From assembly GCF_000502875.1 (NCBI RefSeq), contig NZ_AYWX01000009.1, positions 277,966 through 312,556 on the forward strand: DNA of 34,591 nucleotides. The letters run 5' to 3'. The stretch's first letter is position 1. Every line of letters starts with the position of its first letter. The notes below the pieces were generated by a model. That model was not told where the DNA came from. It saw nothing but the letters and a program-made list of their open reading frames with translations, and did no database searches. The translations under genes and the position numbers were made by a program. Below are positions 32,098 through 34,591 of the stretch, one piece after another. Origin of the DNA: Mesorhizobium sp. L2C084A000. GTDB taxonomy: Bacteria > Pseudomonadota > Alphaproteobacteria > Rhizobiales > Rhizobiaceae.

Positions 32098-32335
32098 AGA
32101 AGGGTTTCGCCCCTTTCAAAATTAGCGAAAGAGATTTCGTCAAAGCCGACCTCCTCCCCGGCAATGACGAATAGGTCCGACCTTCACCTCCTCCCGAAGG
32201 TTGGCCACCAAAACGGCGCCCGCCGCACCTCCTCCCGCGGCGGGCGCTGTTTCCCGGCCCCAGAAGGGTTTCGCCCCTTTCAAAATTAGCGAAAGAGTTT
32301 TCGTCAAAGCCGACCTCCTCCCCGGCGATGACGAA
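32095..32335 (+). repeat. Near-identical leader and first hairpin of RNA units 2 and 3
   Basis: CCCAGAAGGGTTTCGCCCC and the following CTTTCAAAATTAGCGAAAGA start at 32095 and again at 32259, and similarity continues through hairpin a, a period of exactly 164 bases. Unit 1 lacks this leader and has DUF1127 copy 2 in its place. This points to recent duplication of one unit with its leader. Confidence 0.85.
32136..32252 (+). ncRNA. Anti-Shine-Dalgarno small RNA, unit 2
   Basis: Again three hairpins share the loop ACCTCCTCCC. Hairpin a pairs TTCGTCA..GCCG (32136-32148) with CGGC..TGACGAA (32159-32171), with an AA/AA internal loop. Hairpin b pairs CCGACCTTC (32177-32185) with GAAGGTTGG (32196-32204). 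Hairpin c repeats the GCGCCCGCCGC stem (32216-32226/32237-32247) and ends in TGTTT. Loop starts at 32149, 32186 and 32227 are 37 and 41 bases apart, exactly as in units 1 and 3. An upstream block from 32095 is shared almost base for base with unit 3 and may hold a promoter or processing site. Confidence 0.9.
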
Positions 32336-32420
32336 TATGGTCGGCCTTCACCTCCTCCCGAGGGTCGACCCCAAAAACGACACCCGCCGGACCTCCTCCC
32401 CCGGCGGGTGTTGTTGTTTT
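32299..32420 (+). ncRNA. Anti-Shine-Dalgarno small RNA, unit 3
   Basis: The third unit has the same three-hairpin plan. Hairpin a pairs TTCGTCA..GCCG (ending 32312) with CGGC..TGACGAA (32323-32335). Hairpin b pairs GGTCGGCCTTC (32339-32349) with GAGGGTCGACC (32360-32370), eleven pairs with two wobbles. Hairpin c pairs ACACCCGCCGG (32380-32390) perfectly with CCGGCGGGTGT (32401-32411) and runs into TGTTGTTTT, the strongest terminator of the three. All loops are ACCTCCTCCC. Compensating changes in stem b and stem c relative to units 1 and 2, with loops unchanged, show selection on structure and loop. Confidence 0.9.
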
Positions 32421-32504
32421 CAGGGGCGCTCCGATCAGCAGCTGTTTGCTCCGCACCGCGCACGGCAATTGCAATCGCCGCACCAAGCGATTATTCCGGC
32501 GTTC

Positions 32505-33923
32505 ATGAGCAAAAACCCAATCCACATCATCGGCGGCGGCCTCGCCGGTTCCGAAGCCGCATGGCAGGCAGCCGAGGCCGGCGTGCCCGTCATCCTGCAT
32601 GAAATGCGGCCCGTTCGCGGCACCGATGCGCACAAGACCGACAGCCTGGCCGAGCTGGTCTGTTCGAACTCCTTCCGCTCCGACGACGCCGACAACAATG
32701 CCGTCGGCCTGTTGCATGCCGAAATGCGGCTGGCCGGCTCGCTGATCATGAGCGCCGGCGACGCCAACCAGGTGCCTGCTGGCGGCGCGCTCGCCGTCGA
32801 CCGCGACGGATTTGCCGACGCGGTGACGAAAAGGCTTGAAGCGCACCCGCTGATATCAATCCAGCGCGAGGAAGTGCCGGGCCTGCCGCCGGCGGATTGG
32901 GACCAGGCGATCATCGCCACGGGTCCATTGACCGCGCCCTCACTTGCCCAGTCGATCGCGGAAGCGACCGGCGCCGATGCGCTAGCCTTCTTCGACGCCA
33001 TCGCGCCGATCGTCCACTTCGACACGATCGACATGGACATTTGCTGGTTCCAGTCGCGCTACGACAAGGTCGGGCCCGGCGGCACCGGTAAGGACTACAT
33101 CAACTGCCCGATGGACAAGGACCAGTACCTTGCCTTCGTTCAGGCGCTGGTCGACGGCCAGAAAACCGAATTCAAGCAATGGGAAGGCACGCCCTATTTC
33201 GACGGCTGCCTGCCGATTGAGATCATGGCCGAACGCGGCGTCGAGACGCTCCGTTACGGCCCGATGAAGCCGATGGGGCTGACCAATGCACACAATCCGA
33301 CGGTGAAGGCCTATGCCGTCGTCCAGCTGCGGCAGGACAATGCGCTGGGCACGCTCTATAACATGGTCGGCTTCCAGACCAAGCTGAAGCACGCCGAGCA
33401 GGTGCGCGTGTTCCGCACCATACCAGGTCTCGAAAACGCCGATTTCGCCCGCCTCGGCGGCCTGCACCGCAACACCTACATCAACTCGCCGACCTTGCTC
33501 GACGCTTCGCTGCAGCTGAAGTCGCGCCCCGGCCTGCGTTTTGCCGGCCAGATCACCGGCTGCGAGGGCTATGTCGAGAGTGCCGCGATCGGCCTGCTCG
33601 CCGGCCGTTTCGCCGCCGCGGAAAGGCTCGGCCATGCGCCGTCGCTGCCGCCGCTGACCACGGCCTTCGGCGCGCTGCTCAACCACATCACAGGCGGCCA
33701 CATCGTTTCGGATGACGAGCCGGGAAAGCGCTCCTTCCAGCCGATGAATGTCAATTTCGGCCTGTTCCCGCCTGTGGAAGCGCCGAAGACCGAGGGCAAG
33801 CGCATGCGCGGCAAGGACAAGACCGTCGCCAAGCGCCACGCCATCACCTCGCGCGCACGCGCCGATTGTAGGGAGTGGCTGGGACTTCCGGCACAAACAG
33901 AAACGGCCGAAGCGGCGGAGTAG
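32505..33923 (+). CDS. trmFO: Methylenetetrahydrofolate-tRNA-(uracil-5-)-methyltransferase
   Basis: TrmFO makes 5-methyluridine at position 54 of tRNA with methylene-THF as carbon donor and FADH2 as reductant. The 472-residue product starts [20 protein letters not shown] with the FAD dinucleotide motif GGGLAG, and has C53 in [15 protein letters not shown] and C235 in YFDGCLPIE, the two family cysteines. Other blocks are [32 protein letters not shown] and [21 protein letters not shown] 32505 gives the family length; the frame is open further upstream through the RNA array but that is not coding. It begins 85 bases after the last terminator. Confidence 0.96.
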   Translation: MSKNPIHIIGGGLAGSEAAWQAAEAGVPVILHEMRPVRGTDAHKTDSLAELVCSNSFRSDDADNNAVGLLHAEMRLAGSLIMSAGDANQVPAGGALAVDRDGFADAVTKRLEAHPLISIQREEVPGLPPADWDQAIIATGPLTAPSLAQSIAEATGADALAFFDAIAPIVHFDTIDMDICWFQSRYDKVGPGGTGKDYINCPMDKDQYLAFVQALVDGQKTEFKQWEGTPYFDGCLPIEIMAERGVETLRYGPMKPMGLTNAHNPTVKAYAVVQLRQDNALGTLYNMVGFQTKLKHAEQVRVFRTIPGLENADFARLGGLHRNTYINSPTLLDASLQLKSRPGLRFAGQITGCEGYVESAAIGLLAGRFAAAERLGHAPSLPPLTTAFGALLNHITGGHIVSDDEPGKRSFQPMNVNFGLFPPVEAPKTEGKRMRGKDKTVAKRHAITSRARADCREWLGLPAQTETAEAAE

Positions 33924-34375
33924 TCTATGGCTAAGCCTGCCCCAGCTTTTGCCGCCGGGGCTCCCGCCAAGTGAAGAACCGTTCACCGGTGAATATGAAA
34001 TCATCTGGAGCGTCTACGTCAAATGCAACAACCTGCAGAAGTTGCGCGGCACACATATACCGGCGCTTGAAGCATTGAGCGGCCAGCCCACGGCGGGAAG
34101 GGCTGGGTGGTTGACAACGAGGGTAACAATGAGAACCGCGATAGAAGTTTGAAGAGGATTATTGCTGTAAAGCGCCTTCAGGGCCCCTACATGGAACAGT
34201 TCCTCCTCGATTTCATGAAGACGCTCTATTCGCTGGCGCCGTCTTGGAACATCCAAGCCCGGCTGAACCCGTTACATCCACATGGGGTGTATGTCTGCGC
34301 TCATTTCTCAAGGGAGACCGCCTCAGAGGCGCCGGCAGTCGTCGACGCGCTGGTCGGGACATGTTGACGTTTACG
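33924..34375. other. Region between trmFO and the synthase-like gene
   Basis: No recognisable gene lies here. The base composition is less GC-rich than in the neighbouring genes, and the only frame of note is the small uncertain one at 34107-34367. AGCCTGCCCCAGC near 33940 and the following GCCGCCGGGGCTCC could form a weak hairpin after trmFO but without a T-run. Foreign or decayed DNA is possible. Confidence 0.4.
34107..34367 (+). CDS. Small uncertain reading frame
   Basis: An 86-codon frame with GTG start reads VDNEGNNENRDRSLKRIIAV, then VKRLQGPYMEQFLLDFMKTL and YSLAPSWNIQARLNPLHPHG. I recognise no family. The middle part has plausible codon use, and an AAGG precedes the start, but the first 20 codons look unlike the rest of the window. 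It may be an orphan gene, a relic or chance. It ends just before the synthase-like gene on the other strand. Confidence 0.25.
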   Translation: MVDNEGNNENRDRSLKRIIAVKRLQGPYMEQFLLDFMKTLYSLAPSWNIQARLNPLHPHGVYVCAHFSRETASEAPAVVDALVGTC

Positions 34376-34591
34376 TCAAAGCGCAGGCCAGCCCTTGCTC
34401 GCGCGACGCAGCAGCAGCCAATGCCGGCGCAAGGCCGACAGCCGCGCCACGCCTTCGAGCGGCGAACCATTCTCCATCTTGCCGAGATAGGCACGTGACA
34501 GGGCGAGCGGCAGGAATGCCGGACGCAGCGATACAGGCAGAGCCGGAGCGCCTCGCTCGAAGGCGGAAAGATGTTCCCGTGCCAGCGCCAT
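34376..34591 (-). CDS. Squalene/phytoene synthase family protein, C-terminal end
   Basis: The visible 71 codons, read leftward from the window edge, contain HLSAFERGAPALPVSLRPAF followed by LPLALSRAYLGKM and RLSALRRHWLLLRRA. This matches the C-terminal tail of the squalene/phytoene synthase superfamily, where LPxxLRPAFLPLALxxAYL is typical. The family is about 280 residues, so most of the gene lies beyond the right edge; the ATG at the very edge is probably internal. Whether it makes an isoprenoid or is a NDUFAF6-like assembly factor cannot be told from the tail. Confidence 0.7.
   Translation of the reverse strand: MALAREHLSAFERGAPALPVSLRPAFLPLALSRAYLGKMENGSPLEGVARLSALRRHWLLLRRASKGWPAL

Noticed and set aside
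31963..32420. Regularly spaced repeats that could be taken for a CRISPR array
   Set aside because: The repeated ten-base element is always a hairpin loop with variable stems that pair, the spacing alternates between 37 and 41, the third stems act as terminators, and no cas genes are near.
32023..32504. Open frames through the small-RNA array, including an upstream extension of trmFO
   Set aside because: They encode low-complexity Pro/Arg-rich residues from the repeated hairpins; trmFO has its normal length from 32505.

Overview
The window is GC-rich chromosomal DNA from an alphaproteobacterium, most likely Mesorhizobium or a close relative in the Hyphomicrobiales. I base this on the gene content (DUF3126 beside cysE, BTLCP protease, Omp25/31-type porin, paired DUF1127 ORFs followed by CCTCCTCCC small RNAs, trmFO) and on a dispersed palindromic repeat that I associate with this group. 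No phage, transposase, integrase, CRISPR array or plasmid replication gene was seen. The window opens inside gatB and closes inside a squalene/phytoene-synthase-like gene.

Layout. 1-2679: gatB start (minus), a YjhX-family gene behind a terminator-like leader, a CBS-pair protein and a rhomboid protease. 2903-7949: a sugar ABC import operon with a binding protein, an LVIVD beta-propeller protein, a double ATPase and a permease, with a strong hairpin after the binding-protein gene. 7950-8395: gene-free, with a possible leftward small RNA. 8396-10699: PAS protein, tandem PilZ protein and a secreted BTLCP cysteine protease, a possible surface or c-di-GMP cluster. 10992-14204: NYN nuclease-like protein with a possible LOTUS end, ankyrin protein, gamma carbonic anhydrase-like protein and two small membrane proteins. 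14266-21159: DUF3126, cysE, HD hydrolase, an operon of double cold-shock protein, DUF192 and alpha/beta hydrolase, glyoxalase I, DUF2218, DUF1697 and threonine ammonia-lyase. 21625-24005: two tandem DUF900 lipoprotein hydrolases. 24031-27598: adenine deaminase, exported alpha/beta hydrolase and a small outer-membrane beta-barrel. 27883-27968: tRNA-Leu(UAA), then a palindromic repeat. 28209-31383: a leftward operon of DUF2157 membrane protein, GDYXXLXY protein and a divergent histidine-ammonia-lyase-like enzyme. 31620-32420: two twin DUF1127 ORFs and three tandem small RNAs. 32505-33923: trmFO.

The most remarkable element is the small-RNA locus at 31963-32420. It holds nine hairpins in three units, and every hairpin displays the same ten-base loop ACCTCCTCCC, an anti-Shine-Dalgarno sequence. 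Loop spacing is exactly 37 and 41 bases in each unit. The architecture, two DUF1127 ORFs followed by CCUCCUCCC RNAs, matches the known cuckoo/CcsR and alpha-r14 (NfeR1) RNAs, but this three-hairpin, three-copy form with two DUF1127 genes is unusually elaborate. Second-tier observations are the LVIVD protein inside a sugar-transport operon, the lyase whose MIO tripeptide appears displaced, a possible attenuator before the yjhX-like gene, and two other candidate small RNAs.
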